From contig CANTFL010001356.1 in NCBI GenBank assembly GCA_947650285.1, positions 1-64,000 on the forward strand: 64,000 bases of DNA, read 5' to 3'. How positions within the stretch are numbered: position 1 is the stretch's first letter; each line of letters opens with the position of its first letter. Below, piece by piece: positions 42,500 to 53,542 of this stretch. Source of the stretch: Hyaloperonospora brassicae. Its lineage: Eukaryota; Oomycota; Peronosporomycetes; Peronosporales; Peronosporaceae. The notes below the pieces were generated by a model. That model was not told where the DNA came from, made no database searches, and was given only the letters and a program-made list of their open reading frames with translations. The translations under genes and the position numbers were made by a program.

Positions 42500-45400
42500 A
42501 TGGGATGAAAACCCAGCCACAACCAGAAACCTGGTATGGCACGGGGAAACGTCGACACCCAGTAGGCGCGGGGCGCCCTACTGGGGTAGAACTGAGTTCT
42601 GTTGCTTCTCTACGAGGTAGAGTGAAACAGGGCTTAGCCCCATCGAGCTATGTGCCCACCAGCACAGAGCGTGGATACATGCCTGGCTTGTTAGTCGCTG
42701 AGGCGATAGTTAAAGGCTTTAAGAAGAATTTGTAGATCCTAATCGACTCCGGAGCATCATGAAATTATGCTCGACGTCGTTCCCTTGAGGTAAGTCAGCG
42801 ATACGCTGAAGCGCTCAAAGCGCATGAGGGTGATTCAATCACCGTTCGTTTAGCGACGGGTAGTCGCGTTACTGTGCCTAAAGTTCCGTTGAACTTGGGC
42901 GTGAGGTTTTTGGACTTTGACAGCATTGAAAGCTGTCTTGTCCTCGATTTGTATTCGAGATTCGATCGCATCCTGGGTATGGCTTGGCTTGAACGCCGTG
43001 AGCCATGGATTGATTGGAGGTCTAAGACCTTAGGCGCCACGCGCAATGTTTCTAGCGAAGATTTGGAGAGTTATGAACCCACCTTTGATAGGCAACAAAA
43101 GCGCTATTGGCGCGAGCCATTGACGGAAGATGTCAATGTGCTGGACATTGGTATGTCAGAGTTAATTAACTCCAATGTCCATGACATCCATTTTGAGCGG
43201 AGCTCTTTCACCGTATGTGAGGAAAGTTATACTCCGTTGAGTGATACTCGTTGTGATACTGAGTCACTGCATGCTGCAGGAATGGTTGGCCTAGGGCCGA
43301 GACATCAAGAATGTAATTCCTCTGATGTGAGTGGGGTGGCACGTAAAATCCCACCGAGTGAGGGCGGCCGAGGTGGCACCTCACTGAATCTCGGTAATGA
43401 CATTGATGGCGAGAAGTCAGAGTGATCAGGGCTAGGCCCGAATGCTGTACGTGAAGTGGTCCGTGTAAATCCACTGGGTGAAGTGTTTGAGTTACGTAAC
43501 ACTTCACCAGATGTCGTTCAAGACATGAGCTCTCGTCTAGAGCATGCTAAGACAAATAGCAACCACGGGGACCCGACTGTCCCGGCCTCTAGGAGGCGTA
43601 CGGTTTCTGTGAGGAAACGATTCCAGCGTAAGGTGGCCACTGTGAAGCGCCCAACGTCTAAGAAGTCACGAAGTGATAATAGTAATAATACACTATATAC
43701 ACTTGTCAATGGGTTGACTGGCCAGATCGATGGCAATATTAGTCTTGAGACTCTTCCACCTTTGGACACTCTCTTTGAACTAGACGAAATGTCTGACGGC
43801 GAATTTAGCCAAGCCTTACAGGCAGGAGAATTATCCGAGTTAGTGGTCATTCGACCAGATATTGAGTTGAACTCATCCTCGTTATTGGACGAGTCTGTCC
43901 TTGAGGACACAAAGGCGGCATTGGATGCCCGTAGTGGATCTTCGATCCTTAAGGATCCTCTTGATCCGTTCTATCCTTTGGTAAAGGAGTTTCAGGACGT
44001 GGTGTGTCACAACCCACCGTCCGTCTTACCTCCCTATAGAGGTGTACGTCATGAAATTGACTTGGTTCCTGGAACTAAATACTGCGTAACACGGCAGTGG
44101 CCTTTACCGAAGGAACAGTGCGACGTCATTAAAGACTTCTTTCGTGCAAAGCACGCAGCGGACATGGTTCGTGAAAGCAAATCTCCTCATTCCACGCCCA
44201 CATTTTGTGTTCGAAAGCCCAATGGAAAGTGGCGCATTGTTCATGCTTACAATAAGCTTAATGCGTCCACCATCCCGGCTCAGACACTAATTCCGAGGAA
44301 GGATGTTCTTCAGAACAATATGGTGGGATGTACAATGTACAGTGCGCTCGACTTAGTCGATGTTTATTACCAACTGCTTATGCGAGAGAGCAATTTTCCG
44401 CTGACAGCGGTCAGCACTCCGATCGGTATGCCTTGGGAGTGGCTTCTTATGCCAGAATGGTTATCAAATGCCCGACTACATTCAATCTTCTTGTGACACA
44501 ATTGTTCAGATCTCACCTAGGTTATGCACAGACGTACTTTCATGACATCTTTGTCCATAGTCGTGCTATAAACGGTCGGTCGGATGAGGACAATCACACT
44601 TACCATTTACGAGCGGTGATCGAGTGCATGCGCACGATTAAGCTGTACGCCAACGCGTCTAAGTGAATATTTGGTACAGAAAATATTGCCTTTTTAGGGT
44701 GCTTTATTGGTAAGCGAGGCCTTAAAGCGGATACCGCTAAGGTAAAACCCATAGTTGATTGGCCGGCTTTGAAGAACTAAAAGGACTTACGTAAGTTGCT
44801 TGGCCTTGCCAATTACTTGCACAAGTACAGTGCAAATTACGCAGATATGTCTCGGCCATTATCCAATTTCCTTAAGAAGGATGTGGAATGTTGCTGGACG
44901 AGCACCGAGCATGATGCTTGTCAAGAAGTAAAGGATAGTCTCCTTCATGCGCCAATCTTGGCTTTGCCTGATCTTGATCGATCTTTCAGTGTCGTCTGTG
45001 ACGCATCTGACTTTGCCATAGGCAGCGCTCTGTTACAGACAGATTCTGATGGACGGGAACGCGTCATTGCGCTTGAGTCCCGGCAGCTGCAGAAAAGAAC
45101 TATCCTGATCATGACAAAGAGCTGCTTTCAATGAAGTATGCTCTCGTCAAATTCAGAGTTCATCTTCTTGGCTCTAAGCCGTTTATGATCTATACAGATC
45201 ATGCGTCACTGCGCACTGCGACCCAGTCGCCACATCTCTCTCAGAAAATGGCTCGTTGGCTCTCATTCTTTGCGGAATATAACTTCGAGGTGAAGTATAA
45301 GCCGGGCAGGCAGAATGCTTTGGCTGTTGCGTTGACACGCAGACCTTACTATGAGCTTGCTCATGTAACGACTCTGTCGTCGTCGGTCACTGATCTAATC

Positions 45401-47178
45401 CGTACGGCGTATGCCAAGGATAAACATTGTGTAGCTCTGCTACGTGCTCTAGGGAGCGAAGCGTTTAAGGACTTAGACATAGACTTGTCGGCACGATTAC
45501 GTGCGAGGCTACATCGATATTCCATCGATCAGAACCTGTAGTTCTATAGCACGGATGTGGAGGATACTCCTCGCATTGTTGTTCCTCATGATGAGGAGCT
45601 GAAGTATCGAAACCTCTGTGAGGTACATGATACCGCGTTGAGTGGTCATCTCGGTCGTGAGAAGACATATAGCTCGGTAGGCCAACATTATTGGTGGCCC
45701 AAACTATACAAATGGGTGAGCACATATGTGCGTACGTGTGAAACGTGTCAACGGGTGAAACCATCACCTCACGCGGCCGCGCCGCTGGCTAGTTTGCCTG
45801 TACCTAAGGGGTGTTGGGAGTCCATCAGCATGGACTTCCTGTTCGGTTTACCGAAACATTCGTACGTCAATACGGGTATGGTGACCTTGGCTGAAAGCTT
45901 GAGCAAGATGGCTCATTTAGCGGTGGTGCCGGAAACCATTGATGGTGAGGGTACAGCTACGCTATTTATCGATCGCTTGTTTCGACAACACGGTTTGTCT
46001 TTGGCAATTGTCTCTGATAGAGATCCTCGCTTCACTAGGAAGTTTTGGAAATCCGTCTACAAGATGCTCGGCACACGTTCGGACATGTCCACAGCGGATC
46101 ATCCGCAGACCCATGGTCAAACCGAGCGAGTGAATCGCATCATCGGTGACATCTTGTGCAGTGTTTGCGCTGAAACGCCAAAGAGTTGGATTTCGATGCT
46201 CCCTCTCGTTGGGTTTGCGTTGAATAACGCCGTGCATGCCTCCACCGGATACACACCATTTTATGTGAATGATCTCACACACACCCTCGCGTTCTATTAA
46301 CGCTACCATCACGTGGTTCAGGGCTTGGTGGGGGAGGAGTTGCCGATTGACTTGATGATATCAGCCCTGCTACTGTTCATAAACAGGTAAGCAAGTTTCG
46401 CGCAACGTGATTGAATGTCTCACGACATGTGCGTGACGCACTGGCTGATAGCCAAGGCAAGCGTAAGGAACAAGATGATGATAAAGGCAGATGTTGTATT
46501 GAACGTTATAAAGTCGGAGACCAAGCTCTCCTCAATGCTAAAAACCTACTTACAAATGTAGTGTCTGCTGTCTTCAAGATAAAGTTGCGCCCGCGCTTCA
46601 TTGAACCATTCACGGTCGTCGCCAAGAAGGGACTTGCGTATACGCTCAACCTTCCGCTCAAAACTGCGCACACACTCCGTGTTCTACGTTGGTTTTCTTA
46701 AGCCGTATCAGGTCCGTACCACATGAACTTGGAGGCGCTTGCGCCGGGTAGGTTGGCCATTCCATCGGTTACGGAATCCGTATCAGGAGGTCAAGCTGAG
46801 CCTCCATCCGGGCTTGGCCCAACTCCAACGCCTGGACACGGGCTCGCATCGCGTCAAACGCACTCTGGGTCTTACCCAATGTCTAACGGAGACTACTCAG
46901 CTCGAGAAGCATCTTCTCATTCTCCTCCTTCGGTATACCGACCACCTCCGACGCTGCTCGAGGAGCAAGAGAATCGCCAGGTACATGTGGAGGGACTCTT
47001 GAAACGACGTCGTCATCAGGGTCAATACCAGTATCTGGTAAAGCGGCGAGGGTACCCGGAGTCGGAGAACTCGTGGGAGTTTAAGACACCCCTTTGGCAG
47101 GATTGCCCATACGCCGTTGATGTTTTTGAACATCGTGGAAGGGGTCATCTCTCGACCGAGAGCGCTTCTCACCAATAG
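42500..47178 (+). pseudogene. pol: Pol of Gypsy-2 (broken)
   Basis: Fragments of protease (42735-43010), linker, RT (to about 44700, with FHDIF in place of FDDIF at the catalytic box near 44538-44552), RNase H (44970-45340), integrase (45557-46300) and chromodomain (about 46975-47130) lie in the Gypsy-1 order. Stops and indels interrupt most domains. The linker-to-RT join (about 43735) keeps the base missing from Gypsy-1, so the frame runs through there (43456-44496). Confidence 0.88.
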
Positions 47179-47998
47179 TGGTGGAGGCAGGTATGTAGTT
47201 GAATACCGCTTGACCAACATCCACATCAATCGGCACAGCCGGGGCATAGCGTGTGCAAGTTCGCAACTAGCCTCTGGCCTTAAGCTTGGCGTAATCATAC
47301 CGAAGCTTTCATTCTAGACGAACATCCGCCACATCGACACTTACTCTGAGAGCTAACACGCTGCTGAGGTGTCGTTTCCGATGCACCCAGCGAACAAAAG
47401 CGTTGTCTTCTTCCTCCTGAGATTCGCCTGCGAATAAGACCATGGGTATACTCTTCATCGGTGGAACCGGTGCACCCCGTGCTTTCGTGTCAAGTCGCAA
47501 CTTGTGGTGACTTGAAGTCGTCAAGTGGGGTTGCAGGTACCTCTCACGAAGTGCCTATCGACTCGCCACCTCATCAGAAGATGTAGGCTCAGCGCCAATG
47601 GCCCACGTTGCCAAAGAACGACCTGTCGTTTGGCGTATACGCTCTTACACATTGAGAGGTGTGAACAGATAGCCACGACGACCCTCACGGGTTGCAGCAA
47701 GCTGCATACGGCGCTGAGCGCTTTCCTTTTGTTGGATAGCCAACTGTTGTTGCTCATCGAGCGGATTAGTAATGATCGCATAGCCCACGATAAGTGTTTG
47801 ATGCGGCGCCGATGGCGCGTTGGCTTCGCCACGCTCCGCAAATGTGTTTGGTGCAATATGAGGCGCTGCCTCTTGCACTGGTGTGTCGGACATTGTCCTC
47901 TAGTCACCATGGATATCGGTATCGCTACCATAATCCACATCCACATCGATACCGAGGTAAGACGAGAGAGTCGAGGACTCATGGAGTAGCGATGCCAT
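46690..47998 (-). pseudogene. Antisense ORF of Gypsy-2 (broken homologue of the Gypsy-1 antisense ORF)
   Basis: The ATG at 47998 has the same context as in Gypsy-1. Blocks alignable with the Gypsy-1 product are [34 protein letters not shown] and [12 protein letters not shown], and a coiled-coil end that is open except for one TAG where Gypsy-1 has Glu. Frameshifts separate the blocks. Codon changes between the copies are mostly silent in this frame, which argues that both descend from a protein-coding ORF. Confidence 0.75.
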
Positions 47999-48107
47999 GG
48001 TGTTTTGTGTTTTGCCAACCGTAAGGTTGAAGCGCACACACACCGTCCTCTTCGAGGAAAGATTTCGACTGACGTTTTGTGGAAACGTCAGTATGGTGGG
48101 GGGAGGG

Positions 48108-48641
48108 GGTAACGTGGTTACACGTCGACTGGTAGTCGACGATAGGTGTGGTACACACAAGGGATGGGATTCCCTTTAAAGTAATATTAGAACACAAGTA
48201 TCAATTGTTGAAAACTGATGTCTGTCAACCATTGATTACGAGATTTTTTAATAGGTTTATTCAGGACATAAGTGAGTAGGTTATTTACTTTGTTCTACGG
48301 TGTTCTTTTAGGTGAAAAGAAGAAATAAAATTCAGTTCCCATTTTGATCAACAAAAGACACGTGCCTCTCTGAGGCGTCTTGCGATCGTAAGGAAGTAGC
48401 AGCGCCTTGTTAAGGCAGCTACTCCTTGTGCACTTAGTGCGTTTGATTCTTTGAATCGTTTGGTCCCCCTGGAACAGAGACCGTTAGCTCTTTGAGCTTG
48501 TTTACTTTATTGGTCGGGTTCTTTGAACCAACCCTTAGCTCTTGGAGCTGTTGACTCTTTGAGTCGGGTTCGTAAAACCAAAGTTGCTCGTAAGAGCGTT
48601 AAGTCTTCCTCTGACTTCAGGAGCTGTGTAGCTCCGCTACA
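48108..48641 (+). repeat. 3' LTR of Gypsy-2
   Basis: 534 bp; the first T is changed (ggtaacg). A G-rich PPT lies just upstream (about 48093-48107). Confidence 0.9.
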
Positions 48642-48646
48642 ATAGG
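48642..48646. repeat. Target-site duplication of Gypsy-2 (right)
   Basis: atagg, one mismatch to 40936-40940. Confidence 0.65.
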
Positions 48647-48874
48647 AATGATCATAGCGACACGATACGGTCGACAATCTCTTCCGTCCAGACATGCGTC
48701 GTGTTGTCCACATCAATACCCACTACAACGAACGCTTCAGCCCGTATACGTCGCGTCCAACGCCACTTTGCTTGCCATCCGTCACGGCCAATGCGCTTTT
48801 CATATCTGCGACTTCCATGAGATTTACGTCTTCGACAAAGCGCTATGGCTAATCAATTGACCACATTTAACGGT

Positions 48875-49318
48875 CTACCCGCAATGCGGGTTCATCCCGA
48901 GCTGCTTTAGATGCACAACCAACCTGGCTTCAAATTCGTCGCTATGCTTCGCGGACAAATAATCAGCAAATAAACACAGATCAGCACGTGTTGCAAACTT
49001 GAGAGATATCACACTTTCTATAGCCTTGTCCAGATCAGCACCTTCGAACAGAGCGTTGCATCCCAGCTCCAGTAACAAGCGCTTTGCAGTCTTTGACGAC
49101 ATCTCCATCAACAGTCCACCGGCGCTCGTCAAATCCGTAAACGTCCAGATATCATGGCTACCGGTCAACGTTCCACCAACCACTGCCGACTTGTCATGTG
49201 GAGTCGACGCTACCAATTGACCCATCCGGCGGCATGCCAACACCTCATTCAAGTTTGGCCAGAGCAGGTAGATGCGCCTCAGCAGCTGATTTGTGTTTGA
49301 CCACTGCTGTGCATCGCG
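48875..49318 (-). CDS. Hypothetical protein, C-terminal exon
   Basis: An open frame of about 147 codons with a protein-like composition (IYLLWPNLNEVLACRRMGQL near the start, LLLELGCNALFEGADLDKAI in the middle, helical throughout). It begins right after tttcatag, a good 3' splice site. A GTGAGA donor at 49385 would give a 67-nt intron. The frame upstream (49386-49748) meets a TAA at about 49401 before that donor, so the gene model does not close: either another donor is used or the gene is broken. I do not recognise the family. Confidence 0.45.
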   Translation of the reverse strand, partial: RDAQQWSNTNQLLRRIYLLWPNLNEVLACRRMGQLVASTPHDKSAVVGGTLTGSHDIWTFTDLTSAGGLLMEMSSKTAKRLLLELGCNALFEGADLDKAIESVISLKFATRADLCLFADYLSAKHSDEFEARLVVHLKQLGMNPHCG

Positions 49319-49400
49319 CTATGAAACAAGACCGAGTGTCAGGTTATCATGCACAGCAAAAAATTCCAATGCGTTCAATTCTCACAGACGCCCACTCTCT

Positions 49401-49748
49401 TTATGCAGACCACAATGCTGTGGTCGCACGGTGACGCAGACAGCTACTAGCCGGTGAAACGTCCATACAGCCAGCAGCAAACGCACTTTCCCTAACCTTT
49501 AAGCAGCACTTGGCGCTCTCTAATGACGCAACAACAGCCGCCAAAACTCGAGTACGAGTCACGAGTGCTGCGCGAAACTCTTCTGCGGCGCCCAACAAAC
49601 CGCAGGCGTTCATCTCGAGACGATTCCTTGCTGCAACGTGCGCAGTCCTATTGCTAGTCGGTTCGTCGACTAATCCATCAGCCACAGCAAAGCGCTCGTC
49701 GAGTGCGCTTCGATTATTGGCCGTCGGTGGATGGAGTCGACTGGACAA
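49401..49748 (-). CDS. Possible upstream exon of the same hypothetical gene
   Basis: A minus-strand open frame, Ala-rich and helical (AAEEFRAALVTRTRVLAAVV, LESAKCCLKVRESAF). No ATG at its edge. Grouped with 48875-49318 only by strand, spacing and look. Confidence 0.3.
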   Translation of the reverse strand: MSSRLHPPTANNRSALDERFAVADGLVDEPTSNRTAHVAARNRLEMNACGLLGAAEEFRAALVTRTRVLAAVVASLESAKCCLKVRESAFAAGCMDVSPASSCLRHRATTALWSA

Positions 49749-50240
49749 ACGTCTCGTTGCGAAGCTGTGCTCGCAATCGTAGTAGTGGCGTGTGGAAGAC
49801 GGTCGGGCGGCGCAACGGAGTCGCGTAGCGGACCGCGTGGGAGAGGAGACGGGTCATACGGAGCAGCGGCTCGAGGGGTCGGGTACGTGCTGGACGCACG
49901 TGCGACATAAGAGAGAGCAAAACGTCGCGAGGGCACGAGACGACACTGGAAGTTTGTATGGGCGGCAGACGGGCGTCTCGTTCGAGCGGAAGGATGTGTA
50001 TGTTGCACGAGGCATTGGCCGTCAGCCAATCAGAAGCGCGTGCGAGGGGATGCCTTGTCGCGTTGGCCACGACGCTCGTGGTAAGTGCGAATTGAAGCCT
50101 TTTGGATTTTCGCTTGCGCTTCGATTTTCAGGTGGTCCACAGATTGTTACACGCGTACCACACCATTAACCATTCGAGCAGCTCTCACTGTTCATCCTGT
50201 TCCGACATAGCGATCGCTTCTCAAGAGATGAGAATGGCTC
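49749..50240. other. Intergenic or decayed 5' regions
   Basis: Lies between a minus-strand hypothetical gene and a plus-strand pseudogene. Open frames are G+C-rich and not convincing. Confidence 0.35.
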
Positions 50241-50259
50241 TTAGATGACTTCAGTTGCT

Positions 50260-51245
50260 GTTCAAGGCGATGCAATACCGCTCAAGATGTGGCCGCGCTC
50301 GTGAAATATTCCAAGTCAGTTAGTAGCTTCTTCTGTATGCGCAGGGAGACGTCATGGACGCGTTCTTAGTATCCGTATAAATGACTCAGTGCTACTTTGA
50401 TGTCGTTTTTGTAGCGACAACAATCGCAGGCAAAGAAAGTGAGAGCATATGCAGCAGCTGGCGCGATCAATTACAAACGGAACTTGGGAATGAGTGGCTG
50501 AAAGCGTCCGCATTGCAGCTCTTGGACTAGTCTAGATGAGGTACGCCAAGACTATTGCAGCAGATCGATGTCTACAGACACATCGCCTTCTGTGGGAGAG
50601 GCTGAGATTATTAATCGATTATTGGGGAGAGGTCATTGCGCTTTTGGGCACTTCGGAGTGCTAAGTCCGCGGCAGGAAAAGCTCTGGATGAAAATTGTGC
50701 ATCTGCATCCGCTGGTAGAAGGATTGACAGTTGACGACCCGCAAAGCTAACAAAGCATATGAAGCCTCACTACGCTGTCGTCACGCATGGCTAAGCATGG
50801 TGCTGGAGAAGATAGGTGGCGGATGCAAGTAAGCTAATGCTAGCGACAGACGAAGCGGGTTTTTATGTGCCTTCGCGCTTGTGTGTGGAGCTTGAGAAGA
50901 ACTTTGCTGTTTATCTGTTGCTGGGCGCATGTAAATCAACTTGGACGAGTAGAAGCAGAATGGGAGGAACGTAGAGAGTGCCTTTGGCGACGGTGTGTGA
51001 GTTTGCGATACGACCAAGCCCCATTTAGGGCTGGAAACATCGCACTTGTGTATCCTGAGAACGTAACGGAAGTCGATGATAGACTGTACGTGGCACTCGA
51101 TGGCTACACTGTAATTTTGGATGTGGTGATGATGGCTTGGCGAAGTTCAAATTTGCCTGCTTTAGGCTTTCGTTGTGATCGATCTATGTGCCATCTATTC
51201 GGTCATCGTGAAATTTCCGCGGCAAAGCCCGTCGAGACGTTGTAG
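50260..51245 (+). pseudogene. NADPH-dependent diflavin oxidoreductase (TAH18/NDOR1-like) pseudogene
   Basis: Fragments in three frames follow the order of a diflavin reductase. The FMN-domain phosphate loop remains as NTAQDVAALV (about 50274-50303), then FDVVFVATTIAGKES (about 50396-50440, compare the VVFV.STTGQG block). Next is GVLSPRQEKLWMKIVHLHPL (about 50655-50715), and in the FAD domain FRAGNIALVYPEN (about 51024-51062) followed by a CHLFGHREISAAKP stretch. The GDSSY motif and the NADPH-binding end are absent. The real enzyme passes electrons to the Fe-S assembly factor Dre2/CIAPIN1; this copy cannot. Assigned from motif order, without a database search. Confidence 0.6.
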
Positions 51246-51487
51246 CTGTTCGCCACAAAAGTATGGAAGGTAAAAACTTGACGTTTAAAACACAGACTGA
51301 TTGCCTGAAGATGCTGGATTTGTGATCCTGCAACGCTCTGTACCAAATAACAATATGCGCAAAGAGTTGGTGTTAGCTAAAGGTGTGGATCTTCTTTCAA
51401 CTGCGACATGCACAAGGAGACGCACATAGTGGTACTGCTCAACTTGTCCACCGTGAAAGACCACTACCGAGTCCACTACAGCTGCTC
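51246..51487. other. No feature seen
   Basis: Between the pseudogene and the solo LTR. Confidence 0.4.
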
Positions 51488-51927
51488 TGTAACGGGGCAC
51501 TGTTGACTACGTACTGGTTGACAAGTACGGAGTATACTTCCACTGACGACAGTGGTCGACAGTGTCCTGCTAGGTGTTTAAGGCACACAGAGAAAGGAAA
51601 GGAGAATAAGTAGTCAGACTAGACTCTTGGTAAAAGTAAAACTGCATTAATAAAATTGAGTTCTATAACTTCTTGAATCACTGTTGTCCTGACTTAATTA
51701 TACCAATATAACTAAACGTATGATGACGTCTACTCACCACCCATTGCGCGCGTCTAGCAGCGATTGATGGGTTGATATCATCACGATATTTTACCAATGA
51801 GTAGACCCTTCGGTCATCTCAACAATATCACCATGTCTGTGGTATTGTTAAAAGAAAATTCGACGTAATATTCTTTATTGTCAAATTGTTTCAATGACAA
51901 TGTTATGTAACGGGCTACCCCGTTTCA
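51488..51927. repeat. Solo LTR of the Gypsy-3 family
   Basis: It starts TGTAACGGGGCA, ends CTACCCCGTTTCA, and shares the interior with the Gypsy-3 LTR (TTGCGCGCGTCTAGC near 51745, the GATATCATCACGATAT palindrome and the terminal palindrome). About 440 bp. The 5-bp flanks (tgctc, cgccc) do not match well, so it is old. Confidence 0.8.
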
Positions 51928-52443
51928 CGCCCCGTCGTCAACAGCCTAGATCAGCTCAATCTCATCGTCATTCCTTCCTTTTCCCGAGCAAGTATGTAAC
52001 GTTATGTGCTGGCATTCCCATGTGGCTCGTGGCGTGCTTACTTTTGTCGACTCTGTATGATCATTTGATTGTGGCCATGTTAATTTTCTTGGCTCTGTAC
52101 AAGCTTTGTCGACACGGTATTCGCTCGTGCAAATGCAGATTAAGCAAACGCGCGCGTGGGCTTAAAGCAATCACAGACTCACTGCTAGTCGATCTAAAAA
52201 TGGCAAGGACACCATGAAACCTGCTCGAGACAGCGCATCTTGTGTGGAGAGCACATGCCGAATGCCTGTGGACGGACTGCAAAGACTTTGCAACGATTGA
52301 CGGCCTCTCCAATTTGCTTTTGACGACGGCTGAGTTGGGTGATGGGGGTGTATCTCCGGATTTGGAATTCGGGAACGACTTTAATTTGTACGAAATTGCT
52401 GCTTCATGTGTAACCATTTTTTGCTGTTGGGGGTCTCGATTGC
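51928..52443 (+). other. Possible small membrane-protein coding remnant
   Basis: A plus-strand frame ending at 52217 reads through two hydrophobic helices (IPMWLVACLLLSTLYDHLIV and AMLIFLALY) followed by a basic Cys-rich tail. No ATG context, family or gene end can be supported. The frame enters from the solo LTR, so only the part after about 51,980 could be host sequence. Confidence 0.3.
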
Positions 52444-52448
52444 GGTGG
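52444..52448. repeat. Target-site duplication of Gypsy-3 (left)
   Basis: ggtgg, exact match to 58786-58790. Confidence 0.88.
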
Positions 52449-52839
52449 TGTAACGGGGCACACCCTTGCATAACTTAACGCAAGGGATTTGGGTGCCCCG
52501 ACGGACGTACACGTGGCAAGCGAGGAAGCGTAGGTAGGGTAAAAGTAGAACTGTTATATTAATAAATTAAGTCTTTAAACTACTGTCTCTTCGTTTGACT
52601 TAATTCAATTATACTAATATAACTGCATGTATGGTGACGTCTCGTCACCACTCATTGCGCGCGTCTTGCGGCGATTGGTGGGTTGATATCATCACGATAT
52701 CAACCAATGAACAGACCCTTTGGTCGACCGTTCAATATCACCACTTTGGTGATATTGTTTTAAAGAATATCCATCTTTATATTCTTTATTGTCACTTTCC
52801 TTAAAGTGACAATTTCATGTAACGGGCTGCCCCGTTACA
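52449..52839 (-). repeat. 3' LTR of Gypsy-3
   Basis: 391 bp. The first 12 and last 12 bases are inverted complements (TGTAACGGGGCA and TGCCCCGTTACA). Confidence 0.95.
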
Positions 52840-52841
52840 TC

Positions 52842-52856
52842 ACCCCCCCCCCTTAA
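52842..52856 (-). promoter_or_regulatory. Polypurine tract of Gypsy-3
   Basis: On the minus strand, AA followed by ten G (52843-52852), then TGA before the LTR. Confidence 0.7.
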
Positions 52857-52874
52857 CTGATATTCACCGTGTGA

Positions 52875-53534
52875 CTATCGAAAACATGGAGGCCACCCGT
52901 TGGCCACCATTGGGACTGGGAGCACTTGTTGGGTCCGTACGTAAAACGTAGGATGCGTGCGCATCCTACGTGGCAATTCGAGTGTGTATGCATTGCCCTT
53001 GCGATGCAACACTCGAAAAGGCCCAATGTATTTCGGCAGTAGTTTGCTACTGCCGACACTAGTGACTGCATGTCCAGGTAGGTTTACCGTTGACAGTAGT
53101 ACTAGGTCAATAACCTTAAATGAAAGAACATTTGCTCTTCCATTCTTGTCTGCGTTCCGTTTCTGACGGTCCACCGCATTTGCGATGGAGTCCTGAACGA
53201 AACGGACTACCGCTTCTCGAGTCAGCAGGAAGTTCTCTGCTGACTCTTTGTTTTGTCTGGCAGTGCGCTTCGTGCGCACTGCTAAGAGATTGCTCTCTTC
53301 TTCAGCGAGGTTGTCTTCTTCCTCGCTGACATAATCGTTGGCGATGCTGAATATACCAGCATCGTCATCATCATCCGAATCAATAATAGCGTCTTCGCTA
53401 TTATTGAGATGATCTTCTTCATCGATGTCGACTTGATCGACATCGGCATCATACGTGACGACGTTTGCGTCGACACGTGATGAGCAAGAGCCAACACGGT
53501 TTTTGCTCGAGCGAGTCCCTCCCCCCTTATCCAA
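52875..53534 (-). CDS. pol: Integrase C-terminal part of Gypsy-3 pol (after the frame break)
   Basis: Continues pol in another frame. It has a very acidic linker (about residues 22-82, including a DSDDDDDAG run and EEEDNLAEEES), then the integrase C-terminal module with KYIGPFRVLHRKGNAYTLEL (GPY/F type) and RRMRTHPTFYV. It stops shortly after, before the PPT, so the chromodomain seen in Gypsy-1 is missing. The acidic insert lies where Gypsy-1 has a short spacer. The listed start is an open-frame edge, not a real initiation site. Confidence 0.8.
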   Translation of the reverse strand: MDKGGGTRSSKNRVGSCSSRVDANVVTYDADVDQVDIDEEDHLNNSEDAIIDSDDDDDAGIFSIANDYVSEEEDNLAEEESNLLAVRTKRTARQNKESAENFLLTREAVVRFVQDSIANAVDRQKRNADKNGRANVLSFKVIDLVLLSTVNLPGHAVTSVGSSKLLPKYIGPFRVLHRKGNAYTLELPRRMRTHPTFYVRTQQVLPVPMVANGWPPCFR

Positions 53535-53542
53535 GAGTTACA

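Larger units (their letters stand above)
40941..48641 (+). mobile_element. Gypsy-2: decayed full-length relative of Gypsy-1
   Basis: LTRs are 534 bp each and differ at about nine sites by my reading, so it is older than Gypsy-1. Body order is the same (gag, pol with chromodomain, antisense ORF, PPT), with many stops and small indels. Internal identity to Gypsy-1 is roughly 88-90% except for about 600 bp (43426-44030), where the two are almost identical. Confidence 0.92.

Noticed and set aside
49792..50169. 125-codon plus-strand open frame.
   Set aside because: G+C-driven open frame with Arg/Gly-rich composition and no family features.
52843..52852. Run of ten C as a possible quadruplex or assembly gap.
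   Set aside because: Its position next to the LTR makes it the polypurine tract of Gypsy-3.
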